Below, piece after piece: positions 63,827-64,000 of a DNA stretch of 64,000 nucleotides. Each line of letters starts with the position of its first letter. Position 1 is the first letter of the stretch. A program made the translations under genes and the position numbers. The notes below the pieces were generated by a model. The model saw only the letters and a program-made list of their open reading frames with translations. It had not been told where the DNA came from and ran no database searches. The stretch is from Roseicyclus sediminis (lineage in GTDB: Bacteria; Pseudomonadota; Alphaproteobacteria; Rhodobacterales; Rhodobacteraceae), in contig NZ_JAOPHT010000008.1 of NCBI RefSeq assembly GCF_025515305.1, positions 62,001 through 126,000 of the forward strand, given 5' to 3'.

Positions 63827-64000
63827 ATGAAACAGAAAACGACCGCCGCCCTGGCTGCCCTCTTGGCGATGGGCGCCTTCCCGGCGCTGGCAGGCGGCGT
63901 CGCCGAACCCGCGCCGGCCCCTGCCGTGATCCCGGTCGCGCCCGCACCGATGCCGTCGGCCGACTGGACCGGCTTCTACGCCGGTGGCCAGCTGGAATAC
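63827..64000 (+). CDS. outer-membrane beta-barrel protein, N-terminal part
   Basis: The window ends after 58 codons. The start has a signal peptide (MKQKTTAALAALLAMGAFPALAGG) followed by a Pro/Ala-rich linker (EPAPAPAVIPVAPAPMPSA) and DWTGFYAGGQLEY. WTGFYxGGxxGY is the first strand of OmpA/Omp25-type opacity porins. An AAAGGA site lies 9 bases before ATG 63827 (a GTG at 63824 is also possible). Only the first strand is visible; family assignment is moderately sure. Confidence 0.7.
   Translation, partial: MKQKTTAALAALLAMGAFPALAGGVAEPAPAPAVIPVAPAPMPSADWTGFYAGGQLEY

Overview
The window looks like chromosomal DNA of a Rhodobacteraceae (Roseobacter-group) alphaproteobacterium. It is GC-rich, with dense, strongly GC-biased coding. 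Supporting markers are a Rhodobacter-type hemA with an FnrL-like box, VPLPA-CTERM secreted proteins, DUF2852 and DUF4169 proteins, a TakP-like TRAP system, the aglEFGAK alpha-glucoside operon, and short intergenic repeats typical of this family. No rRNA, tRNA, CRISPR array, insertion sequence or prophage was found. One gene is cut at each edge: a TRAP binding protein on the left and an outer-membrane barrel protein on the right.

Layout. 1-4.1 kb: TRAP transporter (dctP partial, dctQ, an unusually large dctM). 4.1-6.5 kb (minus): VOC protein, Bpt aminoacyl-tRNA-protein transferase, RDD and DUF2852 membrane proteins. 6.9-10 kb (minus): valine catabolism operon (acyl-CoA dehydrogenase, 3-hydroxyisobutyryl-CoA hydrolase, mmsB); mmsA with a divergent LysR gene follows at 12.9-15.4 kb. 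A VPLPA-CTERM protein, a GCS2-type ligase and a cysteine-cluster protein lie between them. 15.4-23 kb: CBS protein, coaD, two cyclophilins, a DUF3179 protein, an ABC-F ATPase, a lipoprotein, and two coupled mini-cytochromes c behind an FNR-type box. 23-27 kb (minus): DUF4169 protein, thioesterase, an AT-rich island with a zinc-ribbon membrane protein, and parE. 27-34.8 kb: second VPLPA-CTERM protein, ppk2, pilin-like protein, DUF1007/NicO metal pair, MATE exporter, secreted protein, hemA. 35-39 kb: rodZ-like gene, ispG, FAD oxidase.

39.2-45.1 kb is the most interesting block. A GntR regulator, a Gfo/Idh oxidoreductase, a GlcNAc-kinase-type enzyme and NagA form one operon. It is divergent from a coupled SsuD-type flavin monooxygenase and aldo/keto reductase. 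The monooxygenase keeps the sulfonate-binding Arg/His/Tyr set of SsuD at a constant +9 offset. By analogy with the oxidative sulfoquinovose pathway, this could desulfonate an N-acetylated amino-sugar sulfonate and feed it to GlcNAc-6-phosphate. That is inference.

45.1-63.6 kb is a glucose and glucoside catabolic island. On the minus strand, a LacI regulator, GH1 beta-glucosidase, glucokinase and a sugar ABC transporter. On the plus strand, aglEFGAK, then (after an AraC gene) edd and eda of the Entner-Doudoroff pathway. Three different LacI-type palindromic operators lie in this island. An uninterrupted array of four perfect palindromes, each centred on TTGCAA, separates the two permease genes of the minus-strand ABC operon.
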